Positions 33,469-47,205 of a stretch of DNA of 64,000 nt are shown here, piece after piece (position 1 is the stretch's first letter; every line of letters starts with the position of its first letter). Origin of the DNA: Apus apus (taxonomy: Eukaryota > Chordata > Aves > Apodiformes > Apodidae); assembly GCF_020740795.1 (NCBI RefSeq), contig NC_067301.1, forward strand, positions 6,772,501-6,836,500, in the 5' to 3' direction. The translations under genes and the position numbers were made by a program. Under the pieces are notes generated by a model. It did not search any database and was not told the origin of the DNA. It worked only from the letters and a program-made list of their open reading frames with translations.

Positions 33469-36146
33469 GCCATTCCTTGTAGTGACACAGTAATTAAGAA
33501 TTCTCTCCAAAGGCAAGATGAGCCCAGTTTAAACACAGTGAGATACAGGAACTCCTGCACACGAGGTTTCCTGCAGGGCTGTGATCCCTGCCCGGGTGAC
33601 AGGAGGTTGTCCCCAGATCCCTGCTGTGGGGACAAGGCCATTCACCTCATTTCCAGCAGACACCAAATTCTGCCAATGCCATTCTAGCCCACTAATTGTG
33701 GAGTGCTGTTCAGCCTCTCCTCTGGCCTTTGCTCTACATATTCCCCTCATGCATCATCATCCTCTTCATTCTGCCACTTCAAGGGTCCTCCTGTAAACCT
33801 TGATCTCCTCCTGAAAGGCCTTTCTTCTGCTCCAGGATGAATCACAGGAAGCCTCAGAACACCTCTTAGCACACACCCCCTTCTCCAGCCACAGCCTTGA
33901 CCTCTTACTCCGAGGAGATGGGGATGCTTTGAAGTTAAAACCAGGCCAAAAAAAATCTCCAGTTCTAACAAAATCTAGAAATTTCTCTTCCTAAGCAGAA
34001 AACCCAAGTGACCAGTGGCAGCAAGAGGCAGAGATGCCTGCACAGCCCTTGCCTGCCCCTCAGCAGAAGGTTCTGACAGCAGAAAAGACATCTCTGGTTT
34101 GGTGCCTGAGCACCCTTTTCTGCTCCTCCCTGAGCTGCTTGCAGAGGAAGACTGTCCTGGCTGGGAGAGCAGCCAGAAGAGGGGGAAAAAAAGGGGGGGG
34201 AAAGCAGAAATTAATCAAAACATGTTTTAAAAAGGGCCTATACGTGTATACAGGAAGCCTGCAAGAACACAGGACACATTTTGAAGTGGAGAGGACATGT
34301 AAAACCTGGGTCATCTACCTCTGCTTGCTGAGACCTCTGCTGAGGGGTCTCTCTAGCCTTAGGCAACAGGCAACGAAGTAAAAAAACCAACCAGTGGTAC
34401 TTTTTAAGAAGAGAACTGTTATTTTTACATCTATTAAGCAGGTTCTCTTTCTGTTTTCCTTGTCTCCTCATTCAGAAGGAGCTCTTCATTGAGCTCTCTG
34501 GTTTATTCCTTCTCAGGAGGGAAGGTGAGCCAGGTGAACACCAGGTTATGTTAGATGTCTTAAAAGTCCTTCTCAGCAGAGATCAGTCCAGGGGTTGCAA
34601 CATTTCCAACCTGGTGGTTTTGGGTCCTAGCAGGAATCTTTCCAAGGAAAAACCAGATTCAATTGCAGCTGCATCACGTAAATTGCAGCTTGAAAATACC
34701 AAAAATCTCCTTTTTTCTGACAGTTTGATACGTTGGTTTGATAGGCAAGAGGGTTTGTGGAGGTGACTTGATGGCTTATCCACCACCAGAGGCAAGTAAT
34801 GTTGAATTCCTCAGTGCTTTAAGAAATGTGTAACAACCAAAAATCCTTCACCACAGCATTTCAGGGTCATAGACAGATTAATGTCCTTTTAAAGTACTAA
34901 TTTGGTTTCCACTGTCATCTTGGAAACAGTTAAATAGTTTAGATTCCTGAGCCAGTAAATGAGATTTTCTTTTCACACACGATCTTTATTTGCAATCACA
35001 TTATACTGTATGGAAAAGGAGATAGAAGGTCTTTGTCAAAATGAAAGGGCATCTTGAAAGCAAAGGAGGTTTTTGGATCATTCAGTGTGAGCCTTTTGCC
35101 TCTGATGTTGTGGGAAACTCCTGCATTAACCCAACCTAGATGACAAGTGGAACAAGGTGTGCATGGAAAGGCCCCACAGACCCAACAGAACAAAACTAAC
35201 ACTATAAAAATTCATGCAGCATGACTGAGGAACCCAGCTGAGGCTTCAACTCTTCTTCTGTACAAAGAAACCACTAAATAACTATTTTATAGCTTCAGAT
35301 AAAGTGGGTTTTCAAACATACAGAAGATGGGGCTTGTTCTTCCGTGGTACCACCGGCGGGTGGAGTTAAGACAATCCCTGCTTCATGAACTCTGCACTTG
35401 TCTCAAACATGCCCTTTGTGTCTAGTTTCCTTAATTTTTGGGGTAGATCTGTAAGATCTATGAGATCAGCCTTGGCTGACTTCTGAAACTGTAGGTTTCA
35501 AAACCTGATTGAAACCCCAGAGCAGAAGACAAGTCATTCAGAACCGATCTTTGCTGGCCCTGCATGAAAACCCTTGAACTGCAGGTCTCAGGCATCTTAC
35601 AATAAGGCTTTTCCTCTCCTGCCTGGTAAACATACTCACCTTCCTGTGGAGGGGTTAAATATTCATGGAGCTAAAGAGAGGATGATCAGTCTGGTAGGTG
35701 AAGCAACTTGGGTGGAAAACAGCCTGTCACTTGGTGGTGAGGGTGTGTTTCCAGGAGGTGGGATGGAGAGGGCTTTGAACCAGGTCTCTTGTGCAGCAGA
35801 AAAGCTCTCCAGCTATGAAACCACTAAGGTGAGGTTCCTGCTTTGTATGTTGGCCATCTAAAGCACCCTTTCCTTGGTTGGCTGTGTCATGCCTGGTCTC
35901 TTCCCCACCTCCATGGGCTGGCTCCATCTCGCACGATGCATTGTCACTGCTGACCAGGCAGCCTGATGCCTGCAAGGTACCTCAGCACCGTGGTGGGACA
36001 TTCTAGCAGGGGTCAGTCCTGAGCTGGAGCAGCCCTGACTTGCCTCCAGCCAGTCCAAAGCACTTTGGAAGCCCTGCTCATGACACACACCATCCCACTC
36101 GGCACACAGTTGGGTGCAGGAGCTGCTGGGCATCTCCCACCCACAG
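33469..36146. other. Intergenic, nothing recognised
   Basis: Unique sequence. A purine patch with 8 G lies at about 34180-34204. No host exon, element or RNA gene was recognised. Confidence 0.5.
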
Positions 36147-36527
36147 ATCATAGAATCCCAGAACCATTCAGGGTGGAAAAGCCCCTCGGGATCACCCAGT
36201 CCAACCATCATTCCTGCTCTACAAAGTTCTCTCCTCAACCACATCCACCAACACCACATCCAAACCACCCTTCAACACACCCAGGCTGGTGACTCCACCA
36301 CCTCCCTGGGCAGCCTGTGCCAGGGTCTGACCACTCTCTGTGAAATAACTTCTCCTCATGTCCAGTCTGACCCTGCCCTGGTGCAGCTTGAAGCCCTTCC
36401 CCCTTGTCCTGTCACCTGTGAGAAGAGACCAGCACCAACCTCTCCACAATGACCTTTCAGGCAGTTGTAGAGACTGATGAGGTCTCCCCTCATCCTCCTC
36501 TTCCTCACACTAAACATCCCCAGCTCC
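36147..36527 (-). mobile_element. CR1 LINE fragment
   Basis: Antisense, ATCATAGAATCCCAGAACCA, then 'gggatcacccagtccaacca', to 'cactaaacatccccagctcc'. Same subfamily and similar length as 2122-2590. Confidence 0.93.
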
Positions 36528-39500
36528 TTGATATCTAAAATGGGATCACTGTGACCTCTGTTTGAGGAACGCAGCCCTGCAGCCTGAGTTTTAACCTAAA
36601 AACTGGCCCTCTCATCCCATCCCCCCTGACCCAAGACCTCCCTGGCACAGCCCAGCCATTTCCAACCTCCTCACCTGACACATTCAGACCTTTCACTTGG
36701 CTTCAGGGACCTACGACATGAAACCAAGACATCACCTCCCTCTGGGGAAAGCATGAGGGGAGGAATCTCGAGAGAGCACCAGAAGCCTTGGCTGTAAATC
36801 TAGGAGGTTTTGATCACTTCTACCTTACCCCAACAGCTCCCTGGTTTTTACCACTGCTTAAGCATCAGTCACCCAGCAAGATGACTGATGGTTCTTCCCC
36901 ATCACCAGGGCTCTTCTGCCATCTCCTGGGAGAGAGGCGCCAACACTCCCAGGATGAATTTTTTACATACAAGAGTAAATTCAAAGTTAGAGGAAGGGAT
37001 GTGCATGTTTATTTCTGCCCTTTTCTTCAAACAGCAACCAAAAAAAGCAAAGAAACAACAGCAGCAGAGAACCAGGCCAAGTGTTCGTCACTCTTAGCTC
37101 CAAGGGGTTTCTACCACTTCAATAACTTCTTTGCACTTCTTGGGGTGAAAAAAAAAAATGTTGCTAGATTGTTCCTGGTGAAGCTGTGGTTATAGACAGG
37201 CTTTTCAACCAAAGGTCATGCTCACCTGGGCGTGAAGCTCTGTCCAAACCAGGCATCAATTCAACAAGAGAAGTAAAATATAGTGGAAATCTGGGGGGTG
37301 TTTTCCTCTTCACCCCCCCGAGCCTGTGATGTCAGCATGTTCATCTCCACAGCTACTGACCACTAGGGCCTTTTTCAGAAAGTCAGTACATTTCTTACAA
37401 ACCATTTCAATCAACCTGCAGGTCTTTGGGTTCTCACCTCCCAGTTCTCAGCCAACAGTCCAATACAATCGAGATCTATTTTATAGAAGAGTTTATAAAG
37501 TGCATGGAAGAGGGACTGTGCATGGAAAGGCTGCTAGAAGTTGACCTTGCTAAAGCTGAAGAGCTATGGTCTGAGATAGCCCAGGCTGAGAGTTTCTGAG
37601 TCCTCAGGGGTCACCATGGCAAAGAAAACTCCCAAAAGAAAACTCCATCCCACCCAGTCCACAAACTTTAGACAGTCAGAGCAAACAGAGGTGCAAATAT
37701 TCCTGAGATAGTGGGGACACAGAGACCAAACGCACAGGACATCCCGAGCCCAGGACATCACTGTTAATTTTTAACAGCTGCAAATTGCATTTGCTTTATT
37801 AATTTGACAAGCTGATACACTGCCCATCTGTACCTGCATAGCAGCCTGGAGCTCCTGGGCTTGGTGCATGCATGGCTTGCATCACACGGGTAGAAACATG
37901 AGGGATGGTTCCACACAGGTGGCTTCAGTCCCCTGCAGATTACCAGCTGGAGTTCATGGCCCTGAGATGTTAAAGCCCTGCTGAAATCAGAACTTTCAGG
38001 CAGGGACTGGTGAGTTTCACAGTTTATATGGCTACCAGTAACCACCCCAGTCAGAACTCATCCAACATTTTTCAAAGAGTTATGGAATTCAACATTTAAC
38101 CCCCTTCCCATTAGGCATGAGGAGCTTCCATTAAAACGTCTGTAATATCCCTTCCCACCTTCTTCTGTCTTTTTTTAGAATTTCTTCAGCAAAACCTCTA
38201 AAGTGTGGAAAGATTCATTGATTCACAGGCAACTAAGCACCTCCCAGCAAGCCCAGAGCTCCTGTGAGCTCCAGAAAGTTTTCTGGAGCCCATGGTGGGG
38301 GCAGCAGGGCTGCCAGGAGCACCTCTCTGCCTGCTGACCCCATGTTCCTCACTCCCCTGATCACTCCAGGAGTCTCAGAAAGGAATCCTCTCCTTCCAAT
38401 GTGTCAAGGACTGTCAGGAATGCTCTGTCTTTCCTGAAGAATGAGACATGGTCCAGTACCTGAGGCTGTTCAGGAACTGTGCACACCTGCCCATGGCGTG
38501 TACACGACACTGAAACAGCAATAAGCCTCCTCTTCTCTTCTCACACTACATTTCAAACTGTTGAGCACAGGAAATCTTCAGTCTGAGGGGCTGGGCAGGA
38601 CATTGTGCCCCACAACACGTCTGTGGTCCCTTCTGGCAACGCAGAGGGACTAAACTTTCAATCTGCCTCCCCAAGGACACAAGGTGACCACACCTGGTTT
38701 CCAGCTGCCCACCTGGCACTCCTGGCTAAAATACCACCCACCACAATTCTGAAGCTCCCATAACCTCAAACCTTCCACTTCTGGTCTGCCTTTCTCTTCA
38801 GAAATGGACAGACCCCTCACGACAGAGGACACTTCTGCAAGGAGAGCCCCCAGGCTGAGGTCTGACCTGAGATCTCACTTTCCTCTCTCACAGCTGCCTC
38901 CCAGCCGTGGTTCTCACGCACTTCGTGAACTCTCTGCAGCTTCACTCAGTCACTGTCAGTACTGAGACGTTTTTCCTGCTGGGAAACACAGGTTGTGGTC
39001 TAGCTCTAACTTGCTAGGCCCTCCAGCTGAAAATCTCAGGACACACAAGCTGTTTGGCAGGGCTGGGAGGCTGGGACTGCACTAGCTGAGGTTTGCTCGT
39101 TGCTTAACGTCAGAAACCCTCGGTTCCCAGCTCGTGGAAGCTCTGAAACTTGGTCCCAGGGCTTCCCAGCTCTTTCAAAGGGCCTGGAAGAAACGTCCAA
39201 GCCCCATTACTCACCGACTGGGAATATTTTGGCTGCCCAGCTCACAGCTGGCTCCTTCCTAGGAGAACAACCTGGCTCTGAAAGGTTGGGGCAGGTCACA
39301 GGAGGGCAGGACCACGACAGCCAACCCACCAGGGCAGACCCTGAGCCAGGGCACAGACTTACTAGAGAAAGAAGAGCTTTAACTTCCCATCACTTCCCAT
39401 TCCTTGGCCTCTTTCTACCAGGAAACGGGGGCCAAAACCTTTGCAAGTGGTGACCAACTCAGCTTCTGTCTGCTCCCAGTCCAGCCCTCTGAAGCTCTGT

Positions 39501-40844
39501 GCCACCTACACCCAGGATAGATGTTCTGCTGCTGCACAAACCCACCCATCTCAGGCCATAACGTGACCCAGAACTATGGGCAGGCAGCTCCCCCTTTCAG
39601 GAGGGGCTCCCATCCACCAGCTGGGAGCTTCAGAAGAGGTATGAGCAGGCCAAGGCAAGACGTCTTCACGTTTCTGCTCTTCACCAGACCGTGGTGTCCT
39701 TGGGCTCCTCTGAAAAGCAGGGGATTGTTCCTCACGTCTTGCTTAGCTGAAGCCCAGGAGAGGAGCTGCCCCTGCCTCCCTCTGGAGAGAAGAACTACCC
39801 CTTGTGCTCCAGGTGGAAGGGAGAATTGCCTCAGGGAGACCAGGGGAGGCTGCAAACGGGGTTAGCTTCCATTCGTTTTCTCATATAATGTGTGGAGACA
39901 TGCCTGCTAAAGGAGTGTGCTTTGATGAGAGAGAAGCTCTTCAGGCCATCTTATCCAGGGCTCTTCTTCTTAAAGGGAATCAGCCTTGGGCAATCAGCCA
40001 CTTCAGAGCAGGCCAATGGGTCATAACCTTGGACAAAAGTCAGATGTATTTCTTAAAAAGGGGTTAGGAAAGTCAGCCTGAGAGGTTTTCTGTGAGCAAC
40101 AAGGGCCCTGCATGAACCTTTATGCCATCTGCAGTCTTGATGCAGCAAAGCACAGAAGGAGCTGGTAGCAAAAGGGGCCACTGGGAGCACGTGGTGGACC
40201 TGCCATCTCATGCTGTCAGCCAGGACTTGCATGGGGTCTTCCCCCCAGCAGGACCAGTGACAGCCCCAGTCTGGCTCTGGGAACACAAGCTCACTGAAAA
40301 ACAAACCCTGCAGTTTCATCTCCCTCAGTCAGATGAGCAGGTGTCTCACCAAGCACCATTTGCAGCTCCCACAATCAGACCAGCCCTTGCTGCTGGTAGA
40401 TGCAGTTTGTCTTATTCCTTGATGATCCTCACCCAGGTTCCTTCACTGCCAGCCTCTTCTTTCCAGGTCAACCTGCAGATTAAAAGGCCCCTGAACTGAA
40501 AATATCTGCTTTTCTGTAAGAGCTGTCTCCATCTGGATCTGGGGTTGAAGAGGAACATGAAGGCTTGTGTTCAGCTTCTGGAGAAAGCCAATTCACCAGA
40601 ATTCTTGGGGCCTTCAGAGATTTTGGAGGAAAAGCTGGCTTCATCAGGACCATCTACTTTTAGTTCAAATCCAGAACCCATTTTTTTAAAGCAAGTCTCC
40701 TGACACTCCTCCCAGGGGAGCTTGGCTTGCATTTTGATTTCAGAGCCTAAAAAATTCCCTCAGGATGAAAAGGAAAGGAAAGATGGGCTGGAGTTCCTGA
40801 TGGGCAACCAGCCCACAAGGTCACCATGGAGCTAATTCACAAAG
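36528..40844. other. Longest repeat-poor stretch
   Basis: About 4.3 kb without a CR1 signature. Open frames are under 140 codons and have no domain. It could hold distal regulatory DNA or undetected small exons. I see nothing I can name. Confidence 0.45.
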
Positions 40845-41271
40845 ATGATCCCAGGGCTGGAGCAGCTCTGCTCTGGAGCCAGGCTGAGAGAGTTGGGGTG
40901 TTCAGCCTGGAGAAGAGAAGGCTCCAGGGAGACCTGAGAGCAGCTTCCAGTGCCTGAAGGGGCTCCAGGAAAGCTGGGGAGGGACTTGGGACAAGGGCAG
41001 GGAGGGATGGGACAAGGGGTGAGGGTTTTAAACTGAGAGAGGGGAGATTTAGGTGAGATATGAGGAAGAAATTCTTCACTCTAAGGGTGGTGAGGAACTG
41101 GGATGGGTTGCCCAGGGAAGTTGCTGATGCCCCATCCCTGGAGGTTTTTCAGGCCAGGTTGGATGAGGTTTTGTGCAGCCTGGTCTAGTGGTGGGGGTCC
41201 CTGCTCATGGCAGGGGGGTTGGAACCTGATGATCTTTAAGGTCCCTTCCAACCTGAACGATTTTATGATTC
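40845..41271 (+). mobile_element. CR1 LINE 3' part
   Basis: Sense, from 'gggctggagcagctctgctc' through 'gttcagcctggagaagagaa' to 'cttccaacctgaacgatttt' and ATGATTCC. Confidence 0.93.
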
Positions 41272-42029
41272 CCACTGACTACTCCTTGCTCCAGCACCAC
41301 CTTTCACCCCACCCCTCACCTTTTCACCGAGGATCATTTTCTTTCAGGCAGGTTTAAAAAACTAAGTGAACCTCAGCACAGCAATTCTTGGCCAGAATAA
41401 GTTCTAGCTAGAAATCTGCAGTTTCTGGTTAAGACTTGAAGAAGATGCTGAATGCTCCAAAGCACCCCTCTTTTATTTCTTCCAGTTGCAGCACTTTTTT
41501 TCATAAGAGACATTACCTCACTCTGCAAATCTCCACTTGCTGGCACCTGAATAGAGAGGGTGTAAAACTTCTCAGGCTACATGACATTTTTCCAAAGACC
41601 ATTAATCATAAAACACCTTCTGCATGATCTATTGCTACATATAATCAAGTGCCAAAGGCTCTGGGAGTGAATTCTGGGCCAGCTGAGATGACAAGGGGAG
41701 GGAGCTGAACAGACACTGGTGTGAGCAACCACTTGTGCTCCAGTCCCATGGAATGGAACCAGAAAATCTCCTCTAATTAGGGGAAGAAAGAGAAAATAAT
41801 TCATCCAGAGCTTGAGGTGGTGTCTGTGGCTGGAGGGAAGGCTTTGAACGGGGTCACCACATCCCATTCTGGCACATCAGCACAATTGCCTGGGGTGGCC
41901 TTGTTAAAAATGGGTCAGAATAACATTTCAGGAGTTGGTTGTCAGGCTGTTGTCGTTTGTGGTGGAATATCTTGAACCTGGGCCCAGATGAGCAGATGTT
42001 TTCGTTGTTTATGAAATAATAAATGCACT

Positions 42030-42159
42030 TCAGGCCAGGCTGGATGGGGCTCTGAGCAGCCTGGGCTGGTGGGAGGTGTCCCTGCCCATGCAGGGGTTGG
42101 ATCTAGATGATCTTGAAGGTCCCTTCCAACCTGAACCAGTCTGGGGTTCTGGGATTCTG
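42030..42159 (+). mobile_element. CR1 LINE 3' end, short
   Basis: Sense ~130-bp piece, 'tcaggccaggctggatgggg' to CTGGGGTTCTGGGATTCTG. Confidence 0.9.
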
Positions 42160-42200
42160 TTGTTTAACACTGTTGGTGTTAGGGTTAAAACAACAGAAGG

Positions 42201-42228
42201 TGTCTGTCTGTCTGTCTGTCTGTCTGTT
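42201..42228 (+). repeat. Microsatellite (TGTC)7
   Basis: Perfect seven-copy tetranucleotide run directly after a CR1 3' end (about 40 bp away). Confidence 0.95.
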
Positions 42229-42744
42229 CCCACCCACCAAGGCAGCCCAGCACAGGCAACACCACCAGGCTCAGGTAGGACAGCCCTGCCTGGCTCCTGG
42301 GCGCTTCTCCCTGCCCGGGGAAGGCACAAGGACCATCTCAGGGGCCTGTCCCCACAGCCCTGGCCCTGCCATCACCTTTTGTTTGCCACGTTCCCAGCAG
42401 CATCTGGGACACTCTGCCAGTTTGTCTTGGAGACATCTCTCCAGGCTTGGCTCCTCCACCTCCGTGGTCACAGCTCCTCTGTGCTGCCACCACGGACTTG
42501 CTCTCTCCCACCACCCTTCATCCCCAAGGCAGCAAGAGCCTCTCCCTCTGCTGACCACTCCTCTTCCAGCACCAGACATGTAACTGGATGCAAATGGCTG
42601 GCCAGAGCATGGGGAGCTCCAAAGTGTCTGACTGCACATGAGGAATCCTGCTGGAGGCTGCACTGCTCCACTGAGGGAGTCGCCCAGAACATGTCTGGAG
42701 AAGAGCCCTGCCCAGGAAGGAGAAGGCTGGAGCCAGTGCAAAGG

Positions 42745-43130
42745 ATGACGAGAGGCTGGGAGAGTTGGGGTGTTCAGCCTGGAGAAGAGAAGGCTCCAGG
42801 GAGACCTGAGAGCACCTTCCAGTGCCTGAAGGGGCTCCAGGGAAGCTGGGGAGGGGCTTGGGACAAGGGCAGGGAGGGATGGGATGAGGGGGATGGAAGA
42901 GGGAGATTGAGGTGAGACATGAGGAGGAAATTCTTTGGTGTGAGGGTGGTGAGACCCTGGCCCAGGTTGCCCAGGGAAGCTGTGGCTGCCCCATCCCTGG
43001 CAGTGTTGAAGGGCAGGTTGGATGGGGCTTGGAGCAACCTGGGCTGGTGGGAGGTGTCCCTGCCCATGCAGGGGTTGGATCTAGATGATTTTAAGGTCCC
43101 TTCCAACCCAACCCATTCCATGATTCAATG
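42745..43130 (+). mobile_element. CR1 LINE 3' part
   Basis: Sense, 'gatgacgagaggctgggaga' through 'ttgaagggcaggttggatgg' to CATTCCATGATTCAATG. Confidence 0.93.
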
Positions 43131-43916
43131 AGAGCACCAGTGCTGGTAGCTCAAATCTTCTGCAAGTAAGAACACACTTTGTGCCCTGGCAGGTCTCAGC
43201 AAAGGTCCCACACTGGTGAGCCTGAGGGAAACGTGGGCCTCTCCTTTTCCCAAGGAAGCCAGAACTCTGCAGGGCAATTAGAAGGTTCACATCCTCTGCC
43301 AAGGTTGTGTTGAACTGCCAAGAGGTTGATCCCAAGCACCGAAATGTACCAGAAGACCTGGGATTGTGAGGCAGCAGCTGGTGGAAGAGGTTGGCCTATG
43401 CCAGCCCCACAGGAGGTCAAAGCATGAACCACGTGCCCAATAACTGGCTTGAGATGCCATTTCCCACCCAGGGACAAGTAGAAGAGGTGGCATTTGTGTA
43501 GGTGTGAGCAGCCAGGTCTGCTGCATGGTTTGGGACCTACCTGAACACATCTGCTGAAGCCTGATACCTCCCTGTTCTGACCCATCCTCATGAGGGGAAG
43601 ACAAAATCCCCACCCAGGAATAGGATGGAAAACACCAAGGGAGGCAGATGCTTCCTGCTGCAGCCACCCAGACCATGAGGTGACCAGTAATCCCACCACA
43701 GGGACCTGGGAGTGCAGGAGGTGAGCTGCCACCATTTCTGTGACTTCCTGCTCTTCAGAAGAAAAAAAGGTCACTTGGCCAGTCAAGGTATCAAAAAGTT
43801 GTCTGGAGCAGATCCAGTTCCAAAGTATAACCTGACATGGAGTGGCATCTCATCCCAAACTAGGGATTGCTCCAAGCCACTGTTCATAGTCAGACCATTG
43901 CCAGGTCATGCTTGTT
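43131..43916. other. Intergenic, nothing recognised
   Basis: Between two CR1 copies. A 196-codon minus-strand open frame (43786-43196) has no domain signature and is probably chance. Confidence 0.45.
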
Positions 43917-44309
43917 CATAGAATCCCAGACTGGTTTGGGTTGGGAGGGACCTTCAAGATCATCCAGATCCAACCCCCTGCATGGGCAGGGACACCTCCC
44001 ACCAGCCCAGGCTGCTCCAAGCCCCATCCAACCTGCCCTTCAACACTGCCAGGGATGGGGCAGCCACAGCTTCCCTGGGCAACCTGGGCCAGGCTCTCAC
44101 CACCTTCATGGTTAAAAATTTCTTCCTGATGTCTGACCCAAATCTCCCCTCTTCCAGTTTTAATCCATTCCCCCTCATCCCAACCCTCCCTGCCCTTGTC
44201 CCAAGCCCCTCCCCAGCTTTCCTGGAGCCCCTTCAGGCACTGGAAGCTGCTCTCAGGTCTCCCTGGAGCCTTCTCTTCTCCAGGCTGAACACCCCAACTC
44301 TCTCAACCC
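43917..44309 (-). mobile_element. CR1 LINE fragment
   Basis: Antisense, CATAGAATCCCAGACTGGTT to 'ctccaggctgaacaccccaa' and 'ctctctcaacc'. It lies 90 bp left of the pyrimidine tract. Confidence 0.94.
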
Positions 44310-44397
44310 GCTGCATTTTATGAGCAACTGGTTGTCAAGGTCCCTGAGGGTGACAACAGATTCAGAGTCCTCAGCAGTTGTGAAAATACACTCAGAT

Positions 44398-44953
<556 letters not shown>

Positions 44954-46138
44954 CTGTTGCTGCTGTTGTTGTCCCTGGGCCTGGCTGGCTGGGTGTGGGT
45001 GTATTTGCCTGTATTATTTCTGTTTTGCTCCCAGTATAACTACAGACACATCTCACAGGAAGCTCTGGTGACTTCACCTGAACAAAAACAACTGCCCTTA
45101 TGGCCAGAAAGTCCTGTCCTTGGACCCTGGACCCTGGAGGGTGTTTTATGATCCCCTTTGTGATTTCCCTGGCTGGCATTCCCTGTTATCAGTCCCCGTG
45201 CAATAACCAGGCAATGATGGCAGCAGATGTCTCCACTGATAGAAAGGTGGGTTTGTGAGTGTCCTGGGCACAGGTCTGCACTTCATGTTCTGGCAGCCTC
45301 TCCACTGGTGCTGATTCTGCACTGCCTCTCAGGAGCTACTCCACAGCAGAGGGGGGTGGCATCGATACAGTCAAAGAACATCTTCACCTTCACAGCCAGC
45401 AGCTTCCCCATGGGATTCTCCCAAATGCTGCCAACTCAATGGAGTCCACCTGGGGAAAGGAAGTAGCAACCAGGATGTTGAGAAACCTTAGGAAAGTGGG
45501 GATGGTCTGGGTGAGAACACTTGGAAAGCCACCTGAGGCATAAAGGAAAGTGAAAGAACAGAGCAAAGACACTGGGTTGTCCCCATGACTGTTCTGAGTG
45601 TGGATGATGCTCAGGAGGCCTCCATGGGCTGATCCTCTGTGAGCTTTTTCATTCCCTTCTCAAACTCCTGTAAAGATTTGCCATCTGTTGCTGCAGCTGA
45701 GCAGGAGATCCACAGACTAATTACCCCTTTGGGTTGTGTTCTGAACCTGCAACCCTGGGGTGTCCTGTGGGACCCCCCAGTTCTTGTCTTGAAGTGACAC
45801 TGAGGCATTAAACCCTCTCAACCTTCTCCATAGTGTTCATTCATTTTCATCCCTCTTCCCTGTATCCCTTGGTCTTCTCTGTTCCAGGATGATGGGTCAT
45901 TCATTGCTTTGCAGAACTGCAGTCCTGCTGCTAGGAAGGGATCTCTGGAGTGTCTGCTCCAGCCTCACAGCTGGAGTGGGACAATCAGCAACAGCAGATC
46001 AGGGAAGCCAAGGCTTTGCTCAGGCCCATCTTGGAAAAATTCAAAGGCCACCAGCTCACCACCAGCCCATGAATGTGGGGTGCACCACCCTGCTGAGATA
46101 CTGTCATTATTTTGCCTTTAGAAGTCAGCAAGCGTGGA
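44954..46138. other. Intergenic, nothing recognised
   Basis: Unique sequence, no gene or element signature. Confidence 0.45.
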
Positions 46139-46645
46139 TTGTGCCCAGTTCTGGGCTCCCCAGCTCCAGAGGGACAGGGATCTGCTGGAGAGAGCCCAAG
46201 GGAGGCCACGAGGATGATGAAGGGGCTGGAACACCTGCCTGGTGAGGAAAGGCTGAGAGACCTGGGGCTGTTCAGTCTGGAGAGGAGAAGCCTGAGGGGG
46301 ATCTAATGAATGTCTATCAATCCATGAGGGCATCAAAAGGCAGGACAAGCTCTTGTCACTTGTGCCCTGGGACAGGACGAGGGGCAATGGATTCAAACTG
46401 GAGCCCAGGAAGTTCCACCTCAAGATGAGGAAGAACTTCTTTGCTGTGAGGGTGACAGAGCCCTGGGACAGGCTGCCCAGAGAGGCTGTGGAGTCTCCTT
46501 CTCTGGAGACTTTCCAGACCTGTCTGGATGCCTTTCTGAGTGACCTGCCCTGGTTTTGGTCCTGCTCTGGCAGGGGGGTTGGACTCGATGATCTTTGGAG
46601 GTCCCTTCCAACCCCTGATATTCTGTGATTCTGTGATTCTGTGAC
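46139..46645 (+). mobile_element. CR1 LINE 3' part
   Basis: Sense, 'ttgtgcccagttctgggctc' through 'gaggatgatgaaggggctgg' to three GTGATTCT units. It matches 19059 nearly base for base over their shared length and has single-base losses in runs of G. Confidence 0.95.
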
Positions 46646-46799
46646 TTATTCCCTACTCTAAAGCTTATCTTCCAGCCAGACCGTGGTGTCATCTGTAGAA
46701 ACTGATGAGTTCTGAAGCCACAGCTACAAATATGTCCTTGCTCCACCAGTCATCCCTGTATCAGCTCAGATGTTGTGTCTCTGGAGCCTTCCTACCCTC

Positions 46800-47205
46800 A
46801 AGCAGATCAACACTTCCACACAACTCAGCTGCTAATTGAGTGAGGGTGCCCTTGAACCCCTCAGCTACCAATGCTCTGACAGAGATATTAAACAGAACTG
46901 GCCCCAGCACTGAGCCCTGGGGGACACCACTGGTGAGTGGCTTCCAGCTGGATTTCATTCCATTCACCATGACTCCCTGGGCCCAGCCATCCAGCCAGTT
47001 TTTGACCCAGCAAAGCACCCCCAGTCTAGGCCATATGGAGCCAGTTTCTCCAGAAGAATGCTGTGGGAAACAGTGTTGGAGGCTTTACTGAAGTCCAGGT
47101 AGACAACATCCCCTCATCCCCTAAGAGGGTCACCTTGTCATGGAAGGAGAGCAGGTCAGTCAAGCAGGACCTGCTGACAGAGCCTGATAGTCTGGTCCCT
47201 CACCA
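46800..47205 (-). mobile_element. CR1 LINE internal part with RT remnant
   Basis: The minus-strand frame reads [20 protein letters not shown], then [16 protein letters not shown], the conserved reverse transcriptase motif preceding the catalytic DD box. The DD box itself is missing or degraded to the left. There is no 3' tail, so this is an old, broken copy. Confidence 0.92.

Noticed and set aside
32820..33641. 273-codon minus-strand frame
   Set aside because: The central and C-terminal part is CR1 ORF2 and the N-terminal part runs through unrelated flank; not a host gene.
42076..42915. 279-codon plus-strand frame
   Set aside because: Begins in one CR1 3' end, crosses a TGTC microsatellite and ends in another CR1; the part between shows no domain.
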